The notes: generated by a model from the sequence alone, not told the origin. Shown: positions 36,925-47,828, counted from the stretch's first letter. The stretch is 64,000 bases of DNA from Xenophilus sp. L33 (GCF_009765735.1 NZ_LMUW01000112.1:23158-87157); one strand, 5' to 3'. Numbers and translations: made by a program.

Positions 36925-38763
36925 ATGTTCCCGCAGCGCCTCGATTCGCCGCTCGCGTACGAGATCGCCCGCGCGCTGCGGGACGGCTTCAACCGGCACT
37001 ACCAGCTGTTCCGCGCCGAGTCGCAGCGCGCCAAGCACCGCTTCGAGACCGCCGACTGGCGCGGCCAGCAGCGGGCCCAGCGCGAGCGCATCGAGTTCTA
37101 CGACCTGCGCGTGGGCGAGGCGGTGGCCCGGCTCGAGAAGGAATTCAAGGCCGGCGAGCAGCCGATGGAGGTCTGGCACCAGGTCAAGCTGCACTTCATC
37201 GGCCTCCTGGTCGACCACCACCAGCCGGAGTTGGCCGAGAGCTTCTTCAACTCGGTCACGACCCAGATCCTGCACCGCGCCTATTTCCAGAACGACTTCA
37301 TCTTCGTGCGGCCGGCGATCAGCACCGAATACATCGAGCCGCGCGACGCGCCGACCTGGCGCGCCTATTACCCGGCGCGCGATACGCTGGCCGACACGGT
37401 CGAGGCGGTGCTCGAGGACTACCGCCTGCAGGGCCGCTTCGCCGACCGCCGCCGCGACGCCGAGCGGGTCGCCGCCGCGGTGCTCGCTCGCTTTCACGAA
37501 ATCAAGCTGCGCGCCAACTTCCAGCTGCAGGTGCTGTCGGGCCTCTTCTTTCGCAACAAGGGCGCCTACCTGGTCGGCAAGATCATCAACGGCTTCGTCG
37601 AGCTGCCCATCGCGCTGCCGATCCTGCACGACGGCCGCGGCCGCTTCCACGTAGACGCGGCGCTGTTCGGCGAGGACGAGCTGCAGATGCTGTTCAGCTT
37701 CGCGCGCGCCTACTTCATGGTCGACATGGAGGTGCCCTCGGCGTATGTGCAGTTCCTGCGCTCGCTGATGCCGCGCAAGCCGCGCGCCGAGATCTACGCC
37801 GCGCTCGGCCTGGCCAAGCAGGGCAAGACGCTCTTCTACCGCGACTTCCTCCATCACCTGCGCTATTCGAGTGACCGTTTCCGCATCGCGCCCGGCATCA
37901 AGGGCATGGTGATGCTGGTGTTCGACCTGCCGTCCTTTCCCTACGTGTTCAAGCTGATCAGGGACCACTTCCCGCCGCAGAAGGAAACCACCCGCGAGCA
38001 GGTCAAGGCCAAGTACCAGCTGGTCAAGCGGCACGACCGGGTCGGGCGCATGGCCGACACGCTCGAATACAGCAACGTCGGCTTTCCGCTCGAGCGCTTC
38101 GAGCCCGCGCTCATCGATGAGATCCGCCGCTTCGCGCCCAGCCAGCTCGAGATCGGCGACCGCGACGGCAACGGGGAGATGGAACTGGTGCTGAAGCACG
38201 TCTACATCGAACGCCGGATGATCCCGCTCAACCTCTACCTGCAGGAGTCCTTCGACCTCCTGGCGCAGCCCGAACATGCGCGCCGGGCCGGCCGGCAGCT
38301 CGAGCAGGCGGTGGTCGAGTACGGCAACGCGATCAAGGACATGGTGGCCGCCAACATCTTCCCCGGCGACATGCTGTGGAAGAACTTCGGTGTCACCCGC
38401 GGCGGCAAGGTGGTCTTCTACGACTATGACGAGATCGAATACCTCACCGACTGCAACTTCCGCCGCGTGCCGCCGCCGCGCAACGAGGAAGACGAGATGA
38501 GCAGCGAACCCTGGTACGCGGTCGGCCCGAAGGACGTCTTCCCCGAGACCTTCGAACCCTTCCTGCTCGGCAACCCGGCGGTGCGCGAGTCCTTCATGGC
38601 GCACCATGCCGACCTGCTCGACGCCGCCTTCTGGCAGCGCCACAAGGAGCGCATCCAGGCCGGCCAGATGCTCGACGTGTTTCCCTATGACGAGGCGCAG
38701 CGCTTTCCCCACGAAGGCCACGCGCCACATTTTCCAGAACCCAACCAAGGAGCAATTCAATGA
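36925..38763 (+). CDS. aceK: isocitrate dehydrogenase kinase/phosphatase
   Basis: This 612-residue bifunctional enzyme switches isocitrate dehydrogenase off and on, steering isocitrate into the TCA cycle or the glyoxylate bypass. It has the long AceK regulatory half, then the kinase-like half. GIKGMVMLVFDLPSFPYVFK carries the ATP-binding Lys, and FPGDMLWKNFGVTRGGKVVFYDYDE carries the catalytic Asp and Asn and the metal Asp. Length is normal. Its stop overlaps the thiolase start (ATGA) with AAGGAG upstream. aceA and aceB are not in the window. Confidence 0.96.
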   Translation: MFPQRLDSPLAYEIARALRDGFNRHYQLFRAESQRAKHRFETADWRGQQRAQRERIEFYDLRVGEAVARLEKEFKAGEQPMEVWHQVKLHFIGLLVDHHQPELAESFFNSVTTQILHRAYFQNDFIFVRPAISTEYIEPRDAPTWRAYYPARDTLADTVEAVLEDYRLQGRFADRRRDAERVAAAVLARFHEIKLRANFQLQVLSGLFFRNKGAYLVGKIINGFVELPIALPILHDGRGRFHVDAALFGEDELQMLFSFARAYFMVDMEVPSAYVQFLRSLMPRKPRAEIYAALGLAKQGKTLFYRDFLHHLRYSSDRFRIAPGIKGMVMLVFDLPSFPYVFKLIRDHFPPQKETTREQVKAKYQLVKRHDRVGRMADTLEYSNVGFPLERFEPALIDEIRRFAPSQLEIGDRDGNGEMELVLKHVYIERRMIPLNLYLQESFDLLAQPEHARRAGRQLEQAVVEYGNAIKDMVAANIFPGDMLWKNFGVTRGGKVVFYDYDEIEYLTDCNFRRVPPPRNEEDEMSSEPWYAVGPKDVFPETFEPFLLGNPAVRESFMAHHADLLDAAFWQRHKERIQAGQMLDVFPYDEAQRFPHEGHAPHFPEPNQGAIQ

Positions 38764-39944
38764 GCGAATCGATCGTGATCGTCGGCGCCGCCCGCACCCC
38801 GATGGGCGGCTTCCAGGGCGACTTCTCCAGCCTGGCCGCGCATGACCTGGGCGGCGTCGCCATCAAGGCGGCGCTGCAGCGCGCCGGCGTCAGCGCCGAC
38901 AGCGTCGGCGAGGTGCTGTTCGGCAACTGCCTGATGGCCGGCCAGGGCCAGGCACCGGCGCGCCAGGCGGCCTACAAGGGCGGCCTGCCCGACAGCGCCG
39001 GCGCGGTGACGCTCAGCAAGATGTGCGGCTCGGCCATGAAGGCCGCGATGATGGCCCACGACATGCTGCTCGCGGGCACGCACGAGGTGATGGTCGCCGG
39101 CGGCATGGAAAGCATGACCAACGCGCCCTACCTCATGCTCAAGGGCCGCGGCGGCTACCGCATGGGCCACGACCGCATCTTCGACCACATGATGCTCGAC
39201 GGCCTGGAAGACGCCTACCAGCCCGGCCGCTCGATGGGCACCTTTGGCGAGGACTGCGCCGTCAAGTACAGCTTCACCCGCGAGCAGCAGGACGCCTTCG
39301 CGATCGCCAGCGTCGAGCGCGCCAAGGCGGCGACCACCTCGGGCGCCTTCAGGGACGAGATCGCGCCGGTCACGGTCAAGGGCCGCAGCGGCGAGACCGT
39401 GGTGGCCATCGACGAAGGCCCGGGCAAGGTCAAGATCGACAAGATCGCCACGCTCAAGCCCGCCTTCAAGAAGGACGGCGGCACGATCACCGCCGCGTCC
39501 AGCTCGTCGATCAACGACGGCGCCGCCGCGCTGGTGATGATGACCGAAACCACCGCGAAGAAGAACGGCGCGAAGCCGATCGCCCGCCTGGTGGCCCACA
39601 CCACGCATTCGCAGCAGCCCGAATGGTTCGCCACTGCGCCGGTCGGCGCGGTGAGCAAGCTGCTCAAGAAGACCGGCTGGAGCGTCAAGGACGTCGACCT
39701 GTGGGAGGTCAACGAAGCCTTCGCGGTGGTGCCGATGGCGCTGATGCACGAGCTGTCGATCGGCCACGACATCGTCAACGTGCACGGCGGCGCCTGCGCG
39801 CTCGGCCATCCGATCGGCGCCAGCGGCGCCCGCATCATGGTGACGCTTATCCATGCGCTGCAGCAGCGCGGCAAGAAGCGCGGCGTCGCCACGCTGTGCA
39901 TCGGCGGCGGCGAAGCCACCGCGGTGGCGATCGAACTGCTCTGA
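38760..39944 (+). CDS. acetyl-CoA C-acyltransferase (thiolase)
   Basis: This 394-residue thiolase has the nucleophile Cys89 (SKMCGSAMKAAM), the HEAF-like NEAFAVVP loop, His350 (CALGHPIGASG) and the acid-base Cys380 (CIGGGEA). It is of acetoacetyl-CoA thiolase (AtoB/PhaA) type by length and motif, producing two acetyl-CoA from acetoacetyl-CoA, the last step of leucine and butyrate breakdown. It is translationally coupled to aceK and followed after 10 bases by an acyl-CoA dehydrogenase gene. Confidence 0.93.
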   Translation: MSESIVIVGAARTPMGGFQGDFSSLAAHDLGGVAIKAALQRAGVSADSVGEVLFGNCLMAGQGQAPARQAAYKGGLPDSAGAVTLSKMCGSAMKAAMMAHDMLLAGTHEVMVAGGMESMTNAPYLMLKGRGGYRMGHDRIFDHMMLDGLEDAYQPGRSMGTFGEDCAVKYSFTREQQDAFAIASVERAKAATTSGAFRDEIAPVTVKGRSGETVVAIDEGPGKVKIDKIATLKPAFKKDGGTITAASSSSINDGAAALVMMTETTAKKNGAKPIARLVAHTTHSQQPEWFATAPVGAVSKLLKKTGWSVKDVDLWEVNEAFAVVPMALMHELSIGHDIVNVHGGACALGHPIGASGARIMVTLIHALQQRGKKRGVATLCIGGGEATAVAIELL

Positions 39945-39954
39945 AGGACGCGCC

Positions 39955-41085
39955 ATGCTGCTGAGCCCCGACCAGGAAGCGATCCGCGACGCGGTGCGTG
40001 CCTTCTCCCAGGCCGAGCTGTGGCCGAACGCGCCGCTGTGGGACCGCGAGCGCCAGTTCCCGCGGGAAGCGCACCAGGGGCTGGCCGCGCTCGGCGCCTA
40101 CGGCATCTGCGTGCCCGAGGAAGACGGCGGCGCCGGCCTCGACTACCTGACGCTGGCGCTGGTGCTGGAGGAGATCGCGGCCGGCGACGGCGGCACCAGC
40201 ACCGTCATCAGCGTCACCAACTGCCCGGTCAACGCGATCCTGATGCGCTACGGCAATGCCGCGCAGAAGAAAAAGTGGCTGCAGCCGCTGGCGCAGGGCC
40301 GCATGCTCGGCGCCTTCTGCCTGACCGAGCCGCAGGCCGGCAGCGATGCGTCGTCCCTGCGGACCACCGCCCGCAAGGACGGCGAGGGCTGGGTGATCGA
40401 CGGCGTCAAGCAGTTCATCACCAGCGGCAAGAACGGCCATGTGGCGATCGTGATCGCGGTCACCGACAAGGGCGCCGGCAAGCGCGGCATGAGCGCCTTC
40501 CTGGTGCCGACCGACAGCCCGGGCTACCAGGTCGCGCGGCTCGAGGAAAAGCTCGGCCAGCATTCCAGCGACACCGCGCTGATCAACTTCGACGGCTGTC
40601 GCGTGCCCTTCGAGAACCTGATCGGCCAGGAAGGCGAGGGCTACAAGATCGCGCTCGGCGGGCTGGAAGGCGGCCGCATCGGCATCGCCGCGCAGAGCGT
40701 CGGCATGGCGCGCAGCGCCTTCGAGGTGGCGGTGGCCTATGCCAAGGACCGCCAGGCCTTCGGCGGCAGCATCTTCGACCAGCAGGCGGTGGGCTTCCGG
40801 CTGGCCGACTGCGCGACGCAACTGGAGGCCGCGCGCCAGCTGATCTGGCATGCCGCCAGCCTGCGCGACGCCGGCCTGCCCTGCCTGAAGGAAGCCGCCA
40901 TGGCCAAGCTCTTCGCCAGCGAGATGGCCGAGCGCGTGTGCAGTGCGGCGATCCAGACGCTGGGCGGCTACGGCTACCTGAACGACTTCCCGCTGGAGCG
41001 CATCTACCGCGACGTGCGGGTCTGCCAGATCTACGAAGGCACTTCGGACATCCAGAAGCTGATCATCCAGCGGGCCCTGGCCTGA
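39955..41085 (+). CDS. acyl-CoA dehydrogenase
   Basis: This 376-residue flavoenzyme of short/medium-chain type introduces the alpha-beta double bond in an acyl-CoA. The FAD/substrate signature CLTEPQAGSDASSL is near 124-137, and the catalytic base Glu361 is in YEGTSDIQ, the butyryl-CoA dehydrogenase position. The ATG at 39955 follows the thiolase by 10 bases. Pairing with the thiolase and aceK suggests a short-chain fatty acid or branched-chain route. The exact substrate is not readable. Confidence 0.92.
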   Translation: MLLSPDQEAIRDAVRAFSQAELWPNAPLWDRERQFPREAHQGLAALGAYGICVPEEDGGAGLDYLTLALVLEEIAAGDGGTSTVISVTNCPVNAILMRYGNAAQKKKWLQPLAQGRMLGAFCLTEPQAGSDASSLRTTARKDGEGWVIDGVKQFITSGKNGHVAIVIAVTDKGAGKRGMSAFLVPTDSPGYQVARLEEKLGQHSSDTALINFDGCRVPFENLIGQEGEGYKIALGGLEGGRIGIAAQSVGMARSAFEVAVAYAKDRQAFGGSIFDQQAVGFRLADCATQLEAARQLIWHAASLRDAGLPCLKEAAMAKLFASEMAERVCSAAIQTLGGYGYLNDFPLERIYRDVRVCQIYEGTSDIQKLIIQRALA

Positions 41086-41130
41086 GCCGCCCGTGAGGGT
41101 TTGTGCGGGGGTCTGCACAATAGCGGCTTC

Positions 41131-41568
41131 ATGTCCGCCAATTCCTCCAGCCCGGCCCGGGTTCCCTGTCCCTGCGGACGCCGCGATCGCCGCGAGCTTC
41201 CGTTGCCCTTTTCCCAGTGCTGCGGCCGCTATGTCGACGACTTCGCGCACACGCCGGCGCCCGACGCCGAATCGCTGATGCGCTCGCGCTACACCGCCTT
41301 CGTGCTGGAGCGCGCCGACTACCTGCTGGCCACCTGGCATCCGTCGACCCGACCGGCGACGCTCGAATTCGGGCCGGCGGTGAAGTGGCTCGGCCTCGAC
41401 CTGCGCTCCCGCTCGGTGCTGGACGCCGACCATGCCGAGGTCGAATTCGTCGCCCGCCAGCGTGACGGCACCGGCACCGCGACCCGCCTGCACGAGCGCA
41501 GCCGCTTCGTGCGCGAGAGCGCCGACGCCCAGGACCGCTGGTTCTACGTCGACGGCGACCTGACCTGA
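41131..41568 (+). CDS. YchJ-like SEC-C motif protein
   Basis: This 145-residue UPF0225/YchJ-type protein has an N-terminal zinc-binding CPCGRRDRRELP...CCGRY segment (Cys pairs near 13-15 and 29-30). The conserved LMRSRYTAFVLERADYLLATWHP block and a C-terminal NTF2-like sheet with RSRFVRESADAQDRWFYVDG follow. The biochemical role of the family is unknown. The start at 41131 keeps the conserved N-terminus. A longer start at 41101 would lie in the presumed promoter. Confidence 0.85.
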   Translation: MSANSSSPARVPCPCGRRDRRELPLPFSQCCGRYVDDFAHTPAPDAESLMRSRYTAFVLERADYLLATWHPSTRPATLEFGPAVKWLGLDLRSRSVLDADHAEVEFVARQRDGTGTATRLHERSRFVRESADAQDRWFYVDGDLT

Positions 41569-41583
41569 TTCGATCGGTCGCGT

Positions 41584-41600
41584 GCTATCGATCCGATAGC
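41584..41600. repeat. inverted repeat upstream of the DUF3047 gene
   Basis: GCTATCG, ATC, CGATAGC is a perfect 7-bp-arm repeat, extendable to 11 of 12 positions (CGCGTGCTATCG / CGATAGCGCGCG). It lies 15 bases after the ychJ stop and 147 before the next gene. It could be a terminator without a T run or an operator for DUF3047. Confidence 0.45.
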
Positions 41601-41747
41601 GCGCGGCAATTGTGTCGCCGGGCCGAACACAGCAATTCCGTCCCGCCTCTTTATCTTGCGGCCCGCCTGATTCACACTGGCGGTCCCCGAGGGTGCGCGT
41701 CGCCCGCGGGCCCACCCGCCACATCCAAGAACTTCAAGAGGGCAGCC

Positions 41748-42551
41748 ATGGACCGCACACCGACCCGGAGCATTCCCCGCAGAACCGCCGCGCTGGCCCT
41801 GCCGACGATGGCTGGCGCCCTGCTCGCCTTGGCCGCATCGGCCGCGCAGGCCGAGGGCGTGCTGGCCCCGTTTTCGACCGCGTCCGGCCCGCAGGCGCCG
41901 GCGCCCTGGCGCTTCACCAACCTGCCCAACAAGTCGGCCACCAAGTTCGAAGTCGTCGAGCAGGACGGCCACAAGGTGCTCAAGGTCGACGCCGACCAGT
42001 CCTACGGCAACCTGGTGCACGAGACCCGCGTCGCGCTCGACCCGCAGACCACGCTGTCCTGGCGCTGGAAGGTCGAGCAGTTCGTCGCCGGCGCCGACCT
42101 GCACCAGAAGTCCGGCGACGACGGCGCGGCCAAGGTCTGCGTGTTCTTCGACTTCCCGTCCGACCGCCTGTCGCTCGGCGAACGCACCAAGCTGAGCCTG
42201 GCCAAGGGCGCCACCGGCGAGACCGTGCCGACCGAGTCGCTGTGCTACGCCTGGGACGAGAAGGAGCCCAAGGGCAGCGAATTCGACAACGCCTTCACCA
42301 AGCGGGTGCGCATGGACGTGATCGAGTCCGGCGCCACGACCCAGGCGGGCGGCTGGCTGTCCGAGCACCGCAACCTGCTGGCCGACTACAAGAAGGCCTT
42401 CGGCGCCGAGGCCGGCGACCTGTTGCCCGACGTGGTCGGCGTCGCCATCCAGGCCGACGCGGACAACACCAAGGCCCACGGCGTCGCCTATTTCTCCGAC
42501 ATGGACCTGCGCGGCTCGCCGCCCGCGGCGGCCAAGCCGAGCGGGCAGTAG
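41748..42551 (+). CDS. DUF3047 family exported protein
   Basis: This 267-residue protein has a signal peptide (about residues 1-36, with AASAAQA before EGV), then a beta-rich domain matching DUF3047. Visible are PAPWRFTNLPNKSATKFEVVE, LSWRWKVEQ near 103-111, CVFFDFPSDRL, LCYAWDEKEPKGSEFDNAFT and AYFSDMDLRGS. Probably periplasmic. No function is known for the family. The carbohydrate-binding-like beta sandwich is only an impression. ATG at 41748 follows AAGAGGGCAG. Confidence 0.82.
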   Translation: MDRTPTRSIPRRTAALALPTMAGALLALAASAAQAEGVLAPFSTASGPQAPAPWRFTNLPNKSATKFEVVEQDGHKVLKVDADQSYGNLVHETRVALDPQTTLSWRWKVEQFVAGADLHQKSGDDGAAKVCVFFDFPSDRLSLGERTKLSLAKGATGETVPTESLCYAWDEKEPKGSEFDNAFTKRVRMDVIESGATTQAGGWLSEHRNLLADYKKAFGAEAGDLLPDVVGVAIQADADNTKAHGVAYFSDMDLRGSPPAAAKPSGQ

Positions 42552-42587
42552 CCAAGCCGCCTCGGTCGATTTCCTCGGCTTCTCGCC

Positions 42588-43580
42588 ATGAACGAATTCC
42601 TGCTGCTTCTTTCCACCCAAGGTTCCTTGCTGGTCTTCCTGGTGACCCTGGCGACGCGCCTGGGCGCGCCGGTGCCGGCCATGCCCTTCCTGATCGTGGC
42701 CGGCGGCCTGACGGTCAGCGGGCAGGTGTCGCTGGTCGGCGTGACCGCGGCCGCGATGGTCGGCAACCTGATCGGCGACGGCGTCTGGTTCCTGGCCGGC
42801 CGCCACTGGGGCTACCGGGTGATGCGCCTCCTGTGCCGCATCTCGCTGTCGCCCGACTCCTGCGTGCGGCAGAGCGAGACGATCATCGGGCGCTGGGGCG
42901 GCATGTCGCTGATCGCGGCCAAGTTCGTGCCGGGCGTGTCGGTGGTGGCGGCGCCGATGGCGGGCGCCCTGGGCATGACCAACCTGCGCTTCCTGGCCTA
43001 CGAGACGGTCGCCGCGCTGATCTGGACGCTGGGGCTGCTCTACATCGGCCGGATCTTCCATTCGGCGATCCAGGACGTGATGAACGTGATGTCGGAGGTC
43101 GGTCTGGTCGCCGCCGTGCTTTGCGGCCTGGCGCTGCTGGCCTTCGTGGTCTGGCGCTGGCGCCGGCGTCGGGCGGCACAGCATGTCGAGGACATCGTGC
43201 ACATCGAAGTGCAGGCGTTGCGCGACGCGCTCGCCACCGGCAGCGGGCCGACCGTGATCGACGTGCGCTCCGACGAGGCCCGCGCGATCGATCCGCGGGC
43301 GATCCCCGGCGCGATCGGTATCGGCCTGAAGCAGCTGCCGCAGCGCATCGGCGGCTTCAAGGGCGCCCGCGAACTGGTGGTCTTCTGCGACTGCCCGGAC
43401 GACGCCTCCGCCATCGCCGGGGCCCGCGTGCTGATGGCCGCCGGCCTGCCGAAGGTGCGCGTGCTGGCCGGCGGCCTCGACGCCTGGATCGCCTCGCAGG
43501 CGGCCGACCCGGTGGTGGCCGCGGCGGCGGCGGCCTCGTCGCCGGAGCAGCCGGTGCTGGTGGCGGCACCCTCGACTTGA
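42588..43580 (+). CDS. DedA-family membrane protein fused to a rhodanese domain
   Basis: This 330-residue fusion has a DedA/SNARE-associated membrane region at residues 1-190 (LIGDGVWFLAGRHWG, GGMSLIAAKFVPGVSVVAAPMAG). DedA proteins scavenge or flip lipids such as undecaprenyl phosphate. A rhodanese domain follows at about 200-310 with VIDVRSDEAR. Cys267 and Cys269 are in VVFCDCPDD at the place of the active-site loop, and the loop lacks the usual CxxGxR. An Ala-rich tail ends the protein. The cytosolic rhodanese may bind or transfer sulfur or phosphate, but its activity is unknown. Confidence 0.87.
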   Translation: MNEFLLLLSTQGSLLVFLVTLATRLGAPVPAMPFLIVAGGLTVSGQVSLVGVTAAAMVGNLIGDGVWFLAGRHWGYRVMRLLCRISLSPDSCVRQSETIIGRWGGMSLIAAKFVPGVSVVAAPMAGALGMTNLRFLAYETVAALIWTLGLLYIGRIFHSAIQDVMNVMSEVGLVAAVLCGLALLAFVVWRWRRRRAAQHVEDIVHIEVQALRDALATGSGPTVIDVRSDEARAIDPRAIPGAIGIGLKQLPQRIGGFKGARELVVFCDCPDDASAIAGARVLMAAGLPKVRVLAGGLDAWIASQAADPVVAAAAAASSPEQPVLVAAPST

Positions 43581-43606
43581 TCCCGCAACCCCGCGAGGCC
43601 TAGAAT
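43577..43606 (+). promoter_or_regulatory. thiC promoter
   Basis: TTGATC (43577-43582) and TAGAAT (43601-43606) are spaced 18 bp. The predicted start near 43613 coincides with the 5' edge of the TPP riboswitch. The -35 overlaps the stop region of the DedA-rhodanese gene. Confidence 0.65.
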
Positions 43607-43613
43607 CGCCCTC

Positions 43614-43717
43614 GCTCCGGGGTGCACGCGATGAAAGGCGTGCTGAGATGGCCAATCGGCCGAACCCGCGAACTTGATCTGGTTCATGCCAGCGTAAGAA
43701 GAGCTGCGACTCCCCGG
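43614..43717 (+). promoter_or_regulatory. TPP riboswitch (THI element)
   Basis: The conserved aptamer parts are in order: GGGGTGC (43619-43625), GCTGAGAT near 43642, AACCCG near 43663, CTTGATCTGGTTCATGCCAG (43673-43692), then GCGTAAGA. P1 can pair GCTC (43614-43617) with GAGC (43701-43704). A competing helix CCGGGG (43617-43622) with CCCCGG (43712-43717) would disrupt P1 and offers an expression platform. It lowers thiC expression when thiamine pyrophosphate is plentiful (established for the class). Confidence 0.94.
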
Positions 43718-43794
43718 TGATCCGTCCTTGAAGGGCCGTCACCTTCCGGAGCGATCGCGGAGCACCCCTCTGTCCCCACCCAGGAGTGCCTCGC

Positions 43795-45681
<1,887 letters not shown>

Positions 45682-45684
45682 GTC

Positions 45685-45709
45685 ATCAAGCGGACGGGGC
45701 TCGCTTGAT
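45685..45709 (+). repeat. inverted repeat after thiC
   Basis: ATCAAGCG and CGCTTGAT form a perfect 8-bp stem around GACGGGGCT, between thiC and the HAD gene. There is no T run. It may slow polymerase or act as an operator for the next gene, whose ATG is 12 bases on. Confidence 0.4.
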
Positions 45710-45720
45710 ACGATCGAGCG

Positions 45721-46413
45721 ATGAACCCCATTCCCTTCGACGCCGTCCTTTTTGATTGCGACGGCGTGCTGGTCGACTCCGAGCCGATCACCAACCGCGT
45801 GCTGGCCACGATGCTCGGCGAGCTCGGCTGGCCGCTCGGCGTCGACGAATGCATGGCGATCTTCACCGGCAAGACGGTCAAGGACGAGGCCGCGTTGATC
45901 GAATCGAAGACCGGCTTCGTGCTCACGCCCGAATGGCTTGCGAGCTTCCGTCGGCGCCGCAACGAAGCGCTCGAGCAGGAACTGCTGGCGATCCCGAACG
46001 TGGTGCCGGCGGTGCGCGCGCTGCATGCGGCGCTCGACGGCCGCATCGCCTGCGCCTCGGGCGCCGACCGTCACAAGGTCGAGCTGCAGCTGGACAAGAT
46101 CGGCATCCTCGACTGCTTCGCCGGCCGCATCTTCAGCGGCCACGAGATGCCGCGCTCCAAGCCGGCACCCGACGTCTACCTGGCGGCAGCGGCCGCGCTG
46201 GGCGTCGACCCCGCGCGCTGCGCGGTGATCGAGGACACGGTGACCGGCGCGATGGCCGGCGTCGCTGCTGGCGCCACCGTCTTCGGCTACAGCCCCGGCC
46301 TGCTCGGCCACAGCGACCCGGACGCACTGCGCGCCGTCGGCGTCGCGCGGGTGTTCACCGACATGGCGCAGCTGACTGCGCTACTGGCCGATTTCCGGCC
46401 GGCGCTGGCCTGA
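45721..46413 (+). CDS. HAD-IA family phosphatase
   Basis: This 230-residue haloacid dehalogenase-like hydrolase has motif 1 LFDCDGVLVDSEP (nucleophile Asp12, acid-base Asp14), motif 2 Ser in ACASGADRHK, a Lys in PRSKPAPDVYL and motif 4 VIEDTVTGAMAG. The helical cap after motif 1 is of beta-phosphoglucomutase/YieH type, so a small sugar phosphate is the likely substrate. It follows thiC by 39 bases and may be read from the same promoter. Confidence 0.9.
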   Translation: MNPIPFDAVLFDCDGVLVDSEPITNRVLATMLGELGWPLGVDECMAIFTGKTVKDEAALIESKTGFVLTPEWLASFRRRRNEALEQELLAIPNVVPAVRALHAALDGRIACASGADRHKVELQLDKIGILDCFAGRIFSGHEMPRSKPAPDVYLAAAAALGVDPARCAVIEDTVTGAMAGVAAGATVFGYSPGLLGHSDPDALRAVGVARVFTDMAQLTALLADFRPALA

Positions 46414-46419
46414 ACGGCC

Positions 46420-47817
46420 ATGACCGGCCCGCGCGGTCTCCGCAGCCTTTGCGCCCTGCTGATCGCCGCCTGCCTGGCCGGCTGCTCGTCGCTGCGGCCC
46501 TGGCTCAACCAGCCGCTCATGGAGGCGCCGCCGCCGGTCAGCCAGGCGCTCGACGCCTCCGGGCGCGACCCGACGATCCTGGTGGCGGTCACCCTGTCCG
46601 GCGGCGGTGCCCGCGCGGCCGCATTCGGCTACGGCGTGCTGATGGAGCTGCACCGCACCCATTTCGAGCTCAACGGCCGGCATGCGGACCTGCTCGATTC
46701 CACCGACGTGATCAGCGGCGTCTCCGGCGGCAGCATCCTGGCCGCCTACTACGCGGCCTTCGGCGCCAAGGGACTGCCCGACTTCGAGCGCGACTTCCTC
46801 CGGCAGAACTTCCAAAACAGCCTGATCCTGCAGGCGCTGCGCCCGGGCAGCCTGCACGACCTGACCTCGCCCTGGTACGGCCGCAGCCACCTGCTGGCGC
46901 GGCGGCTGGACGAGCTCTACCAGGGCAAGACCTACGCCGACGTCGAGCGCGATCCGCGCCATCCGCAACTGGTCATCGCCGCCACCGACATGTCGCTCGG
47001 CACGCCCTTCGAATTCACCTCCGACCAGTTCGAGCTGATCTGCTCCGACCTGCGCAGCGTGCCGCTGTCCTTCGCGGTAGCGGCCTCGTCGGCGGTGCCG
47101 GTGCTGCTGAGCCCGATGACGCTCAAGAACTACGCCGGCGAATGCCGCGAGCGCGGCATCGTGCCGCGGCTGGCGATGCGCGAGGGCAGCAACTACCGCG
47201 CGCGCATGTTCCGGATGCAGGCCAACAGCTACCTGGACGCGCAGAGCCGGCCGTACATCCACCTTGTGGACGGCGGCGTCGCCGACAACCTGGCGGTGCG
47301 GCGTCTGCTCGACCGCGCGCTGTCCGCCGGCGGCCTGCGCGAAAGCTTCGAGGAAGTCGGCATCCCGCGCGGCAGCGTGCGCAACCTGGTGCTGATCAGC
47401 GTCAACTCGGCGCGCGATCCGGCCAACAACATCGACCAGAGCGACCGGGTGCCGGGCATTCGCGGCGTGGCCGACACGCTGCTCTTCGGCGCCGGCGCGC
47501 GCGCCACCACCGAGACGCAGGAATTCCTGCTCGACACCGCGCGCCAGTGGCGCGAAGACCTGCGCACACGCAGCGCCGAAGGCTCTGACGCCTTCGCGCC
47601 CGATGCCGAGATCCACGTGGTGCAGGTCAACCTGCGTGATGCGGCCGACGGCGAATTGCGCGCCCGGCTGCTGCAGGTGCCGACCGCGTTCTCGATCAGC
47701 GACGAGGAAGTGACGCGGCTCATTGCCGCGGGCCGCAGCGCCCTGCGGCGCTCACCGGATTTCCAGGAACTGGTGCGGACGCTGCACGCGACCGTCGACG
47801 ACCTGCCGGCGCCCTGA
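46420..47817 (+). CDS. patatin-like phospholipase, lipoprotein
   Basis: This 465-residue protein has a lipoprotein signal (lipobox LAGC, Cys22) and a patatin domain. The oxyanion glycines GGGAR are at 61-65, the nucleophile Ser102 is in GVSGGS, and the catalytic Asp is in VDGGVADN near 285. It should act as a serine-aspartate lipid acyl hydrolase attached to the inner face of the outer membrane or to the inner membrane. The start is 6 bases after the HAD stop, suggesting cotranscription. Confidence 0.88.
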   Translation: MTGPRGLRSLCALLIAACLAGCSSLRPWLNQPLMEAPPPVSQALDASGRDPTILVAVTLSGGGARAAAFGYGVLMELHRTHFELNGRHADLLDSTDVISGVSGGSILAAYYAAFGAKGLPDFERDFLRQNFQNSLILQALRPGSLHDLTSPWYGRSHLLARRLDELYQGKTYADVERDPRHPQLVIAATDMSLGTPFEFTSDQFELICSDLRSVPLSFAVAASSAVPVLLSPMTLKNYAGECRERGIVPRLAMREGSNYRARMFRMQANSYLDAQSRPYIHLVDGGVADNLAVRRLLDRALSAGGLRESFEEVGIPRGSVRNLVLISVNSARDPANNIDQSDRVPGIRGVADTLLFGAGARATTETQEFLLDTARQWREDLRTRSAEGSDAFAPDAEIHVVQVNLRDAADGELRARLLQVPTAFSISDEEVTRLIAAGRSALRRSPDFQELVRTLHATVDDLPAP

Positions 47818-47828
47818 AGGCAGCAGGC

